Source: Ulva prolifera
Lineage: Eukaryota; Chlorophyta; Ulvophyceae; Ulvales; Ulvaceae
Assembly: GCA_023078555.1 (NCBI GenBank)
Contig: CM041196.1
Span: forward strand, 4,216,001 to 4,280,000
Direction: 5' to 3'
Length of the DNA stretch: 64,000 nt
In this document: positions 14,601-26,410 of the stretch, one piece after another
Layout: the number at the start of each line of letters is the position of its first letter
Numbering within the stretch: position 1 is the first letter of the stretch
The notes under the pieces: model-generated
Seen by the model: only the letters and a program-made list of their open reading frames with translations
The model's database searches: none
Told to the model about the DNA's origin: nothing
Translations under genes and position numbers: made by a program

Positions 14601-17376
14601 GTGCATGCAGGCGCAGGAGTGCGTGCTGCAGACAACCGTGGCAGTAGTCACTTGCGCTGCTGCGACAGTCACTCGCTCGGCGCGCAGCAGCAGCTTGCGC
14701 GCGCGAAAGCTTGCCATGCGGTGAAGCTTGCGCTTGAAGGGGCAGCCTGGACACAGGCGCGCGATCTCGAGCTCGTCGCAGCGGGAGGCCTGCGAGCAGT
14801 CACACTGTATTGCCATGACGCCATGCGGCCGCGGGCCGGCATGAGTCATCGGCGACAGATCTCGGCGGATGTTAACTGTCGCGTGTGCGCCATGTGTTGC
14901 ACACAGGCAGCGTGCCACGCAGGTAGCGAGGCAGGTGTACCTACGCGTAGCTACGTAGCCCCGCAGGCAGCGCCATGTGTGCTGCCGGAACGGCGCGGAG
15001 CTCACCCGCGTTTGCATGCAAGCATGCTGTGCCCGAGCGACGGACCGCGTGTGCCCTGCAGCTGTGGCATCTGCACAAGAGTGAACGTATGCTTCTATGT
15101 ACGCTTGAAGACCTGCGTGTGGTCCCTGTTGGTGTCGTGTGTGCGGAGTCTGGTGCGCAACCTGCTGCTCCGGCTGGATCCTTGACAAGGAAACCTTGTA
15201 ACACAGGGGAGGACAGCACGCAAGCATGCCTGGACGGCCCGTCACTCGTATGCCGAGCTGCAGGCCACACTTGGCACGCGCTACAGAAGCCTACTGTCAC
15301 GTGCGAGAACGCTCGGCTGCGGCTTCTCTCTCACTTCCGAGCCCGATTCACAGACCCACACGTGCATACGTGCATGTTGCCGGGCGGTTGATACTGGCTT
15401 TGGGAGTGGAAACTGCTTCGTGAGACATTTTTTTCAGGGTGATCGCTCAGGCCGGCCACGCTCGTGTAATGCATCTGCAGCTGTGCAAGCTGCCCGACGG
15501 AGCGCAAGCCCACGGTGCCGCTATCCTGCGCCGCAGATCACGTTCGACTTCACACATGCGCAAGGGCGTATGAATTCGCACCAGCAACCACGACCCATCA
15601 ATCGCACGGGACAACGAGGCGTGCGCAATTTGCACCGAGGCGGGTCATGGACTCAGGCAGCGCGCGCCACGATGAAGCACAGCAGCTGGTGTAGTCAATA
15701 GACCAGGTAACAGGCCGCCGTCACTCCAACGCACCCGCCCTGGGACCGTCGGCATTTTATCACACAGCCGCGTGGGCGAGCGCTGGCCCTCGTGCGCTCG
15801 CCCGAGCGGTCCTCTGGGTTGACTGCACACCTGCTCAGTGTTTGTTTTCTCCCGCTCACTCTTTTGTAAAAGACTGCACACCTGCTCGGTTAGGCAAGCT
15901 GTCTGTCTGAGCATGCAGGGTGCAGCATGGAACGGTGTCATGGGGCAAGCCTGGAGGCCGGCCGGCATGCTCACACAGGGGTGTCTACTAAGTCAGGCAT
16001 CCACTGCCAGTGCTGACAAGCAGCACAAGCTGACACCAGGTGGCTGCTTGTCAGCAAGGTCCCTGCGCAGATGCATGCATGCAGGGCTGTGAAAAGTGTG
16101 CCAAAGCCGGGAAGCCGGGCAGCACCCCTCTTTGTGATGTCCCTCTGTAGATCATTATGTCTATTCTGTCTACAAACTGCGAACAGCCCAAGCAGAGGGT
16201 CTTCAAGGAGGTGTGCGGGTGTCGGTGTGGGTGTTCAGGAGGATGGGGGGCACTTGTGGAACGGTACGGAACACTTCACTGATGAGGAGGGCAGAACAAG
16301 GGACAGGACCCCCCCAGAGCCTCAAGTGGGAAGACGCGCGTCGCGAGGCTTGACTGAGCGACTGACTGAGCGGTGGGGTGGGCGGTGCGCGAGGTATGTA
16401 GAGATGTGAGATCTGAGCCGGAAGACATATTCCGAGATGGCTGATGAGCATTGGAGGGGATGGGGAGTGGCATGCGACTGAGCGCATGTATGCTGGAGCA
16501 TGATATAGATATCACGCCCCAGTCTGCTCTCACAAGAGCCTGCCCGAGGCGATCGATGCGCCGCACAGGGCTTGCCTGAGCTTCAAGCACCCCCAGGCAG
16601 AGGGCTGAGCATCCGAGCCGACGGACGCCAGCATGGGGACTATACAGCACTGGCAAGAGCAGGTCCTCAGGAGAGCACTGCAGCGGGATCGTCGCCAGGG
16701 AGGGTCACCAGTGGCAGGATTGGTTTGAGTTGGCAAAATTGGATGCAGGAGGCAATGAACGAGCCCTGGACATTTCACTGGACATTTCATCGTGCTATCC
16801 CAACTTTGCCAATGTCTGTAGAGGGGGGTAAATAAGTTAATATTATGTAACTCTGACGTCTTGTGGTGTGCAGGAAGGGGTGTTCCTGCATGGGCTGAAT
16901 GCAGAGGAGGAATTCATGCACCACATGGCACTGGCAGTGCCCGAACGGCAGCTGCAGCGGCTGCATCGGAGCCTGCACAAGGTTCCCATGGGGGCCATGC
17001 ACAGTGTAGACAGATCCCCCTGGTCCTGGTCACTGGTCATGGTCACTCAACTGGCACCAAGGCAGCATGCGATATGATGCATGGAGCCATGCCCCACTCC
17101 AATGGCCTCCACATATGCAAGCCTCCCACGCATAGCACAGCAAGGCCCCCAGGCTGACTCAGAGAGACACAGACCATGATCGACACGACGGGTCAGATTC
17201 CATTCCCCATTGCTGTCGGAGTGAGAGATCCGGCAATTGCGCAGATCGCTCAGGTCCGTCGATGGGCACTGAGCAGGTGTGTCACAAGCACAAAGGCGGC
17301 GAGGCGAGCAGCACCGGGGACACAGCGAGCACTGAGTAGCCGTTGCGCAGGGCGGCGGTGCGCCTGCCACGCGCCC

Positions 17377-17390
<14 letters not shown>
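11677..17390. other. Mostly intergenic; isolated exon-like pieces only
   Basis: No gene could be assembled. On the minus strand about 14660-14815 reads CDCSQASRCDELEIARL followed by CPGCPFKRKLHRMASF, with coding-like bias and a possible donor at its 3' side. Weaker minus-strand candidates are about 12640-12868, 13390-13612 and 15420-15530. At 12597-12616 there is a short CCCCTAACCCCTAACCCC stretch. A 35-bp retroelement end sits at 15837. The rest is unassigned. Confidence 0.35.
15821..15887 (+). mobile_element. 35-bp LINE-like 3' end with 16-bp target-site duplication
   Basis: The sequence GACTGCACACCTGCTC occurs perfectly at 15821-15836 and 15872-15887. Between the copies lie 35 bp matching the end of the repeat family seen at 25.9-29.1 kb (CTCCCGCTCACTCTTTTGTA core). 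A perfect direct flanking repeat around a short 3' fragment is what target-primed insertion of a strongly 5'-truncated LINE leaves. Confidence 0.8.
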
Positions 17391-17409
<19 letters not shown>

Positions 17410-17410
17410 A
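17381..17410. repeat. Poly-C tract (about 28 C)
   Basis: A near-pure C run between ACGCGCCCA and CTGCACCC. It lies just downstream, on the minus strand, of an exon-like piece. Assembly length here may be unreliable. Confidence 0.95.
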
Positions 17411-17419
17411 CTGCACCCA

Positions 17420-17915
17420 CCCGGCACTGCCGTGAGGATCAGCTCGAGTTGCCGCCGATGCAGATAGCCCCGCTGCATCTCCCGCACAGCACGTAGCACA
17501 CAGCGCGGGGTCGCACCCGCCCAGCCTCCCCACGCTTCATCACGCGCACTGCCGCAAGCATGCCGCCGCGCAGCGGGAGCTCCGCGGCGGCGAGCGCGAG
17601 GCCGAGGCCGTTGAGGAAGAGCACCGCAGAGTCCGGGATGTGGCTGCGGCGCGGCTGCGCCGCGGCGCCGCGCGTGTTGAGCGGCGGGAACGGCGCGAGC
17701 GCGCCGTGCGCGACGACCTGCAGCGGCAGGTCCCGCGGCAGCGCACAGGAGAGGGCCTCCTCTGAGAGGGCCGACAGCATGGCCTCGCGGTCGGTGGGGG
17801 GGTCCTTGCGCATGCTGAAGTTGCGGTGGGGCGTCGCGGCGCGCTCGGAGAAGGTTGGGGCGCACGGCGGCTCGGCGCGCAGCTGGCCGTAGTTCACATC
17901 TGTCCGCCGCGCTGA
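17420..17915 (-). CDS. Unassigned exon(s), coding-like
   Basis: A minus-strand frame opens after GAGTGCAG at about 17915 and reads VSARRTDVNYGQLRAEPP, then FSERAATPHRNFSMRKDPP, then SHIPDSAVLFLNGLGLALAA and GGMLAA, where a GTGCGC donor may end the exon near 17549. A second piece, RGYLHRRQLELILTAVPG, fits after a 77-bp intron and ends at a GTGGGT donor before the poly-C tract. Base use and the lack of stops over 120 codons support coding. I do not recognise the protein and could not find its first or last exon. Confidence 0.4.
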
Positions 17916-18499
17916 CACCTGCACTCGTGATGCAGCCGCTCGGCGCTTTGGGGGACGGTCCGACTTCTTGAACTGTGGGTCTACGCAGCCAAATGTGGCG
18001 AGGGGGGGAGGATGTTGGTCATGATTTGGACACGCACATGCGGTTGATGAGATGTTGGACTCAATGATCATTAGCGCCACACCATTGCTGAACTGCTGTA
18101 GGTGGCAGAGATTGGTCAATCGGTGTAGCTGATGCCTGACTGTGCAAGGATTCCGACAGCATGTAAAGAGGACTGGTGACTGGCAGTCAGGAGGTCTGAA
18201 ACATGCACATGGGGGTGAAATGGGGACATACGTGTCGGCCACAATCACCATGCCAACCGCAAGTCTATGACGTATGAATGTGTGTGGCCAGAGACCACCG
18301 GGTAGACGCCATGGGGCAAAACCATGGGGTCACGCCGGCATGGCTCGGAGTGCGGCTGCCTTGCAGCCGCTTCTCAGCGCAGAGCAACAGCTGAACTGAC
18401 AATGGATTTGAACAAAGCTGGGGACCTAGCTAGGCAACTTGACAGCTGCCTGAACCTGCAGGGGATGAGTGCAGCAGCATTGCAGTGGCTGTGCAAGGT

Positions 18500-19152
18500 T
18501 CAATCACCCATACATGCAGACAGCGGGCTAGCGCGCCACCATAACAATGGCCGCACATTCAGATGGTATTGGACCCCTGAGGTGACGATGCGGGCGATAG
18601 CTAAGGAATGGCCGCAGTCGAGGCCAACGTCCTTTGAGCTCTCAGTACTGCAGCCCCCGTTATTCGCTATCGCAAAGGCGAAGCACACACACAAACAGCT
18701 TGAAAGCATACCCACGTTGTAACAGATGCCTGTTGGCAACTTGTGGTGACAACTGCAAGGTTCTCCGAGGGATCGTCGTGCAGATTGACGCCTACAGATG
18801 GGCCCATTTGACCTGCGCCTTCAGCTCCACGAGAAATCTGCGAATGTAGAGCTACAAAACAAGAATCCTTTTCAATATTCACAGCGTGATGTCTGACAGA
18901 TTCACATGTGATCGGCGGCGTCTGGCCAGCGGACCTGGGCCCGAGATGGGTCGCGGCGAACAATGACACGAGACCGCAAAGAAACAAATGCGTGTGTACG
19001 CACACACCTTGCTCACTTGAACAATGTACTGCTTTAGAGCTCCCATGTTCAAAATTCGGAGCTGGTGGAAGCAGGTACCGCCGAAGCCTGCTGCCAGTGT
19101 TGCGACACCCTCTCGCTGCAGCAATAACGATACTCGCCATTGCACTATCCAC
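18500..19152 (-). CDS. Possible small multi-exon gene, unassigned
   Basis: Minus-strand pieces flanked by plausible splice sites: MGALKQYIVQVSK, opening with an ATG near 19055 and ending at a GTGTGTG donor; FLVELKAQVKWAHL after ACATTCGCAG near 18843; and TESSKDVGLDCGHSLAIARI before a GTGCGG donor near 18560. Each is short, and the join is not proven by phase or by a known family. Treat it as a lead. Confidence 0.2.
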
Positions 19153-20961
19153 TCCAGTCAGATAATTATCTATCTACAAATTCTACTCGCCTCATGATTA
19201 GAATGCTCTGTTCGGCGCCAGCTCAACAAAACGTGCGCGCAGCTGCCGCGGACAACACCCGCTAGCAAGCCGTCGCAACATCCCAAGGAGAGGCCCACTC
19301 CTGTGCAAGTCCAGCTTTATAAGTGCTAGATACGATGGTGCGCGACCTCTGCAGATGCACTGACTTCGTTCGGACACAGGGCTCGACTTCACGCGGTTGC
19401 GTGTGTTTCAATGGAGCTGAGTGCCAACTATTGGAGCCTATGCCGAGCAGCTGAAGACATCGGGTCAACAGCCGTGTGCAGCCTGAGCACTTTCTGCAAC
19501 CTCTTGACCGAGATCATGCATCATTATGCCCGCTCCATGCCTGCGCTGAGTTCCTAAAGAGTTGATCAAAGCGATAGAGAATTGCACACGATCAATGCAC
19601 TGAATTGAAACGGCATCACTCCGGACCAGGTCTCGGTCGAGGAGCACGCAATGCTCACTGAATACATATCGCCAGGCATCACCTTTACATCAGTGACGCA
19701 TGTTACCTCAACAAGTTACCTCAACAACCTCCTCAACACGAAACGCACAACCTACTCCTACACATGCAAGCACCTGGACTCACTGCCATGCCAGTTCGCC
19801 TATATCGCAACAGCCGCCGACACCTCGCCGTGCACACAGCATTGCACACACCTTCTCTACAGACCAGCCCTCCGCGCTGCTGGCAGCTTGGCTGCTGACC
19901 ATGATCAGCTGCTGGCAGCCACACCGCTGACAGCACCATACCCCCCCACTCAACTGCTTTACTCCCTCCATTCTTCCCTCCCTTGCTTCGCCAGGCAGCC
20001 AGACCTCCCTGTGCTTAGCCTCTACATGACCCCCTCGCGAGGCCTCGTCACAAACCACCCACCCTCCGTCATCCCACCCCACCCCAAGTCAGCTGCCGCC
20101 TGTGGACGCATGTCCATGGACCTAGGCAGGCTAGGCAGGCTAGGCAGGCTCTTTAGCACCCCAAGTCAGAGTTTGCATAGTGAGTCTGGTCATTTTTCCA
20201 GATCGCCGACTTGTCACCATCATCATCTTGTTCACCCATCGACGCTCGCGGCGCTGCCCCGCACACAGCCCGCTCATGAGCACATGTGCCCCAGCAGCCT
20301 CAAAGGCTGCCCTGCAGGCAGTGCCCTCCTACAATGGACACGTTCATGACAACACGTCAGTGTGCCTCCTGCGGGTGTACATGCTGCAGAGGCTAGCCCT
20401 GCCTCTGCCTGATCCCTGTCTTTGTACACAGTCTCCGATCCGCGATCGCAGACCGGACGCCCCAGAACCTGGCAGCTCACCATGGAGCTGCCCTGTATAT
20501 TCCCTCAGCAGGCGCGAGGCCTCTGTAACAACTAGACACACTCGCACACACATACACACACGCGCGCCCCTCTGGAAGCGCCTGGAGGCACGCCACAGAG
20601 AGGCGGGAGGGAACAGGTCGTATACAGACGCCCTTATAGTGGTACATCTTATTCTCTTCGGGTTGTGCCCCGGTGCACAAACGGGGCCGGTGCAACCCTG
20701 ACCCCTGGAAATGTACAAACACTCAACCCGCTCACGGCTGCATGCATGTGTGTGCAGAAAGAAAACTTAAACAAGGAGTGGAAAGGAAAGCAAGAGGACG
20801 TGAAAGTGGGGGGCCTGAGCGCCGGGTCGCGCGTGCCCGCCGTCGACATCGCAGCAACACCGCAGCGAAAAATTGCGCTCCACGGCCACGCGGCTGCCGC
20901 AGTGATGGAGACACGGGCAACGCTGGCGTCCCGGCAGCACGAATGCTCGCTAGCTGCTCCC
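19153..20961. other. Intergenic
   Basis: No exon is supported. At 20125-20151 the unit AGGCTAGGC is repeated in tandem about three times. The interval downstream of the bZIP stop codon (20962) should contain its 3' untranslated region. Confidence 0.4.
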
Positions 20962-23900
20962 TCAGAAGGGCCTCCCCGGCACAGCGTCAGGACGTGGCAG
21001 CCACTCCGCGCGCGGCAGCGTGCATGCCGGAATCGGCTGCAGCAGCGCAGCATGCCTCTGCTCATCTGCAGCTATTCTGCAGAGGTGCACGTGGTCAAAG
21101 CACAGCAGCCCGCTCTCCAGGCGCAAGCCCCAGAGGGCCTGGTGGTGCTGTGTGCTGAGCAGTGGCGACGGCAGGGACAGCATGACAGCATGCTGATTCA
21201 GCAGCCGAAGATCCCGCTCGTGCGCGTCTGCCGCTTGCACCATCGCCTCGGCCGCCGCAGTGGTCACCGACGCGTCTTGCCCGAGCAATGCGAGCGCCGG
21301 GGCACCCGCGTCGGTGGTTGCCAGGCTGCTGCTGCTGCGGCGCCGCAGCTTTGGCGGTGGCTCGGAGTCGCCCCGGCAGCTGCCGGCGCGGGCGCGGGCG
21401 GCCCCGGTGCAGGTCCCGCCAAGGCCGCCCGGCGCAACGCGCTGCCCGTCCAGCGCCGCGCGCAGCGTAGATGCTGCCGGCATGGACTCCAGCGTGCACA
21501 GCACAGCATGCAGCGGCTGGTCCAGCGCGGAGCGGTGGCACAGCCACTGTTGCCAGGTGCGTGCGAGGGCCGCCTTGCGCGGTGCTGGCAGCGCTAGACT
21601 CTGGAACCCGCGCGCCACAATACCCTCCATCTGCACACGCACCCGTCCCCCTCTCGCCCTTGACACAGCGCACCACAGCCACAGCGGCCATCGGCCTACG
21701 CGCACCATGCATGGCAACAACGAGACACGCCTCGTTGCATGTGCAGTGCCGACGGTTGCCGCCGGGAAGGCCCGGCCCAAGCAGACGCGTGGGACTTGGG
21801 TGAGCATGCATGCGCACGTAGCTGAGTCCGTTCCGCCCGTGGCATACATGGCGACAGGGGGACGAGGCTGCACCTTATGCGGGGCCCAGGAGGCGTCGAC
21901 GGCCATGCGCATGACCAGCTGCCGCGACACGACAGGTGCGCAGGAGAACGTCTCGGCTGTGGACAGCGCGGTGAGGAGCTGCAGGCGGGTGCGGCGGTCG
22001 TGCGCGGCCGGCGCGGTGGCCGCAGCGGAGCGCCGTGGCTTCGTCGGAGAGCCCTGCACCGCGGCCTCACAGGTCTGCATGCTGTGAGGCAACTGCGGTT
22101 GCTGCTGGCTCGCGCGATGTATGCGTGCAAGATGGGCGGGGTGCGCATCAGGACCCTATGGCGTCAGGAATGCAGCGAGACGGTGACATCGGCGCTCTAG
22201 AGTAGCAGGAGTGGTTCAGAGCCACACATCAATCACCTGTGTTGATTCGGACAAAGATCCTTTGCTGTGTGTGTCTATGCCCGTTCTCTCTTCTGTGACA
22301 AGCTCGATCACGCGCTCTGAGACTGCAGCCTGCTCCCAACGCTCAAGTGATGTGGACAAGGCAGCCGAGGGCTGCATGCGGTCTGGGACGAGCGAAAGAG
22401 GGGGAATACAGGCGGAGCCCTTACAAAGGCAGCGCACCGACTCTGCGGCCTGGAGCTCCGTGTAGAGGGTTTCCGCCACGAGCTGGCCGACGGTTGTCAG
22501 CAGGTGTTCCAGGCCCTCTCTGGCAGCCTCCGCATCCGGCGCGCTCGCGCTCGACCCAGCCGGCAGCAGCGCCGGCGGCAGCTCCGGCCGCTGCGGCTGG
22601 CAGTAGCGCGTGCGCAGCAGGCGCAGCATGCGCGTGCACACCCCACGCCATGCCGCAAACGGCATGCGTGCAAGGTACGTTGCCAGGATCTTGCGGAAGA
22701 TGGCTTCAACGGACGAGGCGAGGGGGGCTGAGTCGTGCACGCCGCAGCGCAAGCGCAGCTCTTCGACCGCCGAGGGGGGGAGGGTGGGCGTGGGAAGGGC
22801 GGAGTCGTCCGCGCCGTCGCTGCTCCACTTGAGCGGCTGTGCAGGGTTGGGGTCCGGGTCGTCGAGGTTGCGCGATCCCGTAAAACCTGAACACCCGCAC
22901 GAAGCGTGTTAGCCCACGTCAGACCACGCGGCCTGTGGCGGAGTCGTTGAGGCGTGCTGTGGTGTCTGTTGCCTTGCACCACAGCATTCCAGAAAATTGC
23001 GCACGCGCGCGCAGCGTTTGCTCGCTGCAGCAAAACCCCTTCCTGGCGACTGGTAGCCTGGCGATCGATCAGCAAGCATGCAGAGCGGTGGCTGCAGCAG
23101 AGGGGTACGCACTCATGGGGTGTGCTGTGCTAGGGTCCTGCGCCGCCTGCAGAAACGCCATCTCAAGGAGCACAGCATGGTGCTGCAGCTGCACGGACGC
23201 GACGCATTCGAGCGACTGCAGCGTCGCGGAGAACGCCAGAGGACACCCCTCAGCAACGTCGTACTCTGACTGGATGTGCCAGCACACCGCGTCCGCCGGC
23301 AGCTCCAGCAGCGCGGCGGCCCCCGCCTTGGCGTCCCGCACGCTGTGCACAAACTGCTCGGCCGTGGCCACGCTGCCGCCGGCCGGAAGGCAGCCGAGGA
23401 GCATCTCGAGGGAGAGGGGGGCATGTGTGTCGTACGCGGACAGCGGCGGGAGGAAGTCGGAGGGGTCGCGGAAGAGGCTGCCCGGCGGTGCGGAAGGTGA
23501 GGGGTCAGGCAGCGCAGCGCGGCAGAGGTCGTGGAAGGTCTCGCGCAACACGCACAGGCACGACGACGCGGTCGCGCTGCGCGCTGCAAAGGTCGAGCGC
23601 TGGCCCTGCAGCGCGGCACGGTGCGCCTTGGCCGCCTGGATGCGGCCCTGGAGGTCGCTCGCGCGCGTGGCCATCTCCTCTCGCTCCCTCTGCACAAACG
23701 TACGTATATGGCAATGGGAGGTTCCAAAGCGGCCGTGATGGCTGACACATACCCAGCGGTACAACCCGGCACCCCTTCAGCTGCTGCATGCTCATGCGTG
23801 TGTCTGCACTCACATGTGGACACCGCGACCCTGGCACTGTGAATGAGTGTGCGCACCACGCCGGTACAAGGGGGAGTGAACAGGCAGCCTAGGAGGGGAT

Positions 23901-24447
23901 GGGGCGGGGCTCACACCTTCTGTTTCTCGCGGAACCGTGTTGAAGCGCGCCGGTTCTTCTCGCGGATGCGCTCGAGGCGCTCTTGAGACGTCGCGGAGCG
24001 TGAGTTGCCACCGCCGGGGGCCTCCGCACTGCTCGGCTGAGACATCTGGCGCTGCATCGACAGCGGCCTCACGTCGCTCCCGCTGCTGTCCCTCCGCGCA
24101 GTCAGCGGCAGCACGCCGGTGTTGCTGTGCGCATGTGCCAGGTGCATCTGCGACGCCACCGCCGCCAGCCCCTGCGCCTGCCTCGGCTCAAAGAGGTCCG
24201 GCTTGCGCAGGCTGTGGACGACGGGCATGGCGGGGGTGTGGCTGAAGAGCTGCACTGGCGCCACGTCGGGGCGGCGGTGCATGGCGGCATGCTCGGCGTG
24301 TGCCCGCGCGGCCGCGGGATCGGGATCTTCTTGCAGTAACCAGCCTAAGTGCCGGATGAGGTCGCTGTCCAGCTGGCCATTCGTCTGGCGACGCACGCCG
24401 GCCTCGGAGTGCATGAGGAGTGCTGAGCTACACGTTGATTGATACAT
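20962..24447 (-). CDS. bZIP transcription factor with large unknown C-terminal region, 5 exons
   Basis: Exons (minus): 23917-24447, 23113-23689, 22438-22886, 21874-22074, 20962-21630. All phases agree, giving about 808 residues. The start MYQSTCSSALLMHSEAG is the first ATG in the open frame. The basic region RIREKNRRASTRFREKQK (residues 160-177) ends exactly at the first intron and carries the N-x-x-A-S-x-x-F-R core that contacts DNA. It is followed by RERE-EMATRASDLQGRIQAA, a helical zipper-like stretch whose heptads are poor in Leu. The roughly 600 residues beyond are unlike any domain I know and contain conserved-looking helices such as VEAIFRKILATYLARMP and FQSLALPAPRKAALARTWQQ. Family knowledge says nuclear DNA-binding dimer. 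The third-to-fourth exon join (GTGCGC donor, ATGCAG acceptor, phase 0) is inferred. If it is wrong, a second gene starts at the ATG at 22080. Confidence 0.75.
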
Positions 24448-25483
24448 ATGGGGCACGCTGGGCCATCAGCGGTGCGTGGATGCGTGCGCCAGCTGCTGTC
24501 GCTCTGGCGTTGCCGTGGTGGTGTGGACGGATTGCCCACGCGGTGCTCCGGATTCCAGGCGTGACGTAGCTGCAGCACAATCCTTTCGGAGAAGGCGGCT
24601 AGTTCTCCTGCATAAAAAATGGGTGATCTGAGGCGCCGGCTGTACTTATCTGCGCGCGCTCAGCGCGGCGAGCTGGAGCAGAAGGCACAGGCATGTCGCT
24701 GCTTTGGCGCCGAATGCGATGGCGTGGTAGCGCATGCATAAGTCGAGCTGGGGATAATCTCTTTATGATCCTTCAGCACGGACGTACCTGCGCTGTTTGA
24801 GTAGCGCAGATACACGTGGAATGAATGCACCCGTCCGAACAAGAGCATCTGCGGAAGAGGTGAATGCCGATTGGCAGGGCACTGGAGAGAGGTTACGTCG
24901 AAACAATGCTGTGCCTGACTTGTCGCGGAGCCTTGATGAGGCGGGACGATCGGGAGAGCAGCTCGAACGCTGCGTCCCCGTTGCCGTCGAGCCCGATGAA
25001 GTTTTGGACATCGAGAACTCCAGAAATATCGCACGCTTTGTATGTTCGACCTGAGTCATGTTGACAGGCTGCCCTGTCGTATGACACGCGACAGTGTGAT
25101 TCGAGCGGCATCACGTAAGAATGCGCTCGTGAAAGGTGGTGACAGCTGCGTGCATTCCAGCAGGCCCTTCTTGAGAGCATACTGCGTAACAATCACTTAC
25201 CTGCGGAAAACTGGAGCGCCGTCGAGGTGGGTGTGGCTACGTGTGGTCCGACGGGTGCCGCGATGGACAGCATGCCGTCTAACGGCGCGTTGTGACGGCG
25301 GCGTTCTGTCAGGGTGCCTTCGTGCGCCCACACCATGTATGTCTCGAATTCAGCTAAGTATGCGGAGTCCTCCGCCTCGTCGGCGTCGAGGACCGGTCCG
25401 TACATGCCGCGGCTGGCTGTCCATGATATCATCCGAACATGCATGCACACACCCAGGGATTGCTGACGACTGTTCACCGGGCA
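24448..25483 (-). other. Upstream of bZIP; unassigned exon-like pieces
   Basis: The bZIP promoter should lie just above 24447. Further up, a minus-strand frame at about 25205-25410 reads SRGMYGPVLDADEAED then YLAEFETYMVWAHEGTLTER, and another at about 24900-25040 reads DISGVLDVQNFIGLDGNGD. Both look coding, but neither is recognised and they were not joined. Confidence 0.3.
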
Positions 25484-25530
25484 GCGGTTGTGAAATTTGT
25501 CTTCTCCCGTTCACTCTTTGGTGGCTGCAG
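25484..25530 (+). mobile_element. LINE-like 3' end fragment, degenerate
   Basis: The sequence TTCTCCCGTTCACTCTTTGG matches the end of the local retroelement family in plus orientation. Flanks GCAGCGGTTGTGAA and GCAGTGGTGAA look like a decayed target-site duplication. Confidence 0.55.
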
Positions 25531-25883
25531 TGGTGAAGCGCTCTCTCTGAGGCTGCTGGAATTGTTGTGCCGGTTGGCCGCCCGGATGGGCTCAGGGAGG
25601 CAGCTGCAGGATATGTGTTCCCTCCCTGTTGGAGGGATGCGTCCGGATGGCAGCTGCCGACGCGCGCATGGGTGATCTATCATGACACTGCGCAGCGCTC
25701 GCGCGAACGCGTGCATTGCGCATTGCGCGGTGGCTGCCCACAGCCAGGTAGCTGGCCATGGCCGTGCGACGATGAACACTGAACCGGGCACGAGTGCTTG
25801 CAGTGCACTGTAGGCGGCGGCTCAAACAGGCGTTCCCATGGCCAGCGACGCCCCGAGCGATCGTGTGATCATGCATATCTGAG

Positions 25884-25981
25884 ATACTTATTACAAGAGG
25901 TTTACAAAAGAGTGAACGGGAGAAAACAAACACTGAAACCGAATCTCATCCGAATCAACTGCAACATACTTATTACAAGAG
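25884..25981 (-). mobile_element. 66-bp LINE-like 3' end with perfect 16-bp target-site duplication
   Basis: ATACTTATTACAAGAG is present at 25884-25899 and 25966-25981. Between them lie 66 bp in minus orientation that begin TTTACAAAAGAGTGAACGGG and end at GAATCAACTGCAAC. This is the reverse of the 3' terminus that follows the coding tail at 26.0-26.3 kb. The perfect duplication implies a recent insertion of a severely 5'-truncated copy. Confidence 0.85.
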
Positions 25982-26009
25982 AGATGCATATCTGTGATAT
26001 GTGTTGAAT

Positions 26010-26325
26010 GAGATACAAAAAAAAAGTCCAGTGGGCGCTGCGGGTGTTGTCAGTGTCATTGCAGCGTGGCAATGCGGATATGTATCGGAAGTCTGGGCTT
26101 GTCTTCTCTCGGGAGCAGGGGTTGCAACGCATGCGGTATGATGCGGGCCTAGAGGACACGATCCTGCCGGACGGTGTGAGTGCGGTCATAGTGTTCGTGT
26201 GTGTGTGAATGTATGCTGATGTTGGTTCGGATGAGATTCGGTTTCAGGGTAACTCTTTGGATTCGGTTTCAGTGTTTGTTTTCTCCCGTTAACGCATATG
26301 AACGTTCACTCTTTTGTAAATACAC
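26010..26325 (+). mobile_element. LINE-like 3' portion: end of ORF plus 3' UTR
   Basis: Plus-strand coding tail reads VQWALRVLSVSLQRGNADMY then KSGLVFSREQGL, followed by a 3' UTR containing GTGTGTGTGAATGTATG and GGATGAGATTCGGTTTCAG, and ending at TTTTGTAAA (26320). The R-x-LSV-x-L-x-RGNA pattern is typical of the C-terminus of non-LTR reverse-transcriptase ORFs in algae and animals. A short partial duplication of the terminal segment lies at 26245-26275. The upstream part of the element is absent. Confidence 0.6.
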
Positions 26326-26410
26326 CGCATGCAACCCTTTCTCACGCGAGATGACGACCCCCGACTTCCAGCTCTTTTCCGCATTGCCCCGCTGCAGCTG
26401 CCTCGCTGCA
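26325..26410 (-). mobile_element. LINE-like coding-tail fragment, inverted
   Basis: The reverse complement encodes LQRGNAEKSWKSGVVISREK, matching the coding tail of the copy just to the left. It lies head to head with that copy. Confidence 0.5.

Noticed and set aside
14025-15185. 386-codon plus-strand frame
   Set aside because: Composition is repetitive (His/Cys/Thr-rich), with no motif, and it overlaps a better minus-strand exon.
16862-17000. Plus-strand exon-like piece GVFLHGLNAEEEFMHHMAL
   Set aside because: Short, with no partner exons and no family; could be chance.
22216-22437. C-terminal extension of bZIP exon 3 to a stop at 22216
   Set aside because: GC-rich codon use drops after 22438, where a GTGCGC donor fits the next exon in phase.
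25901-26325. A DNA transposon with terminal inverted repeats
   Set aside because: The left end is a separate 66-bp insertion with its own perfect 16-bp duplication, so the two ends need not belong to one element.
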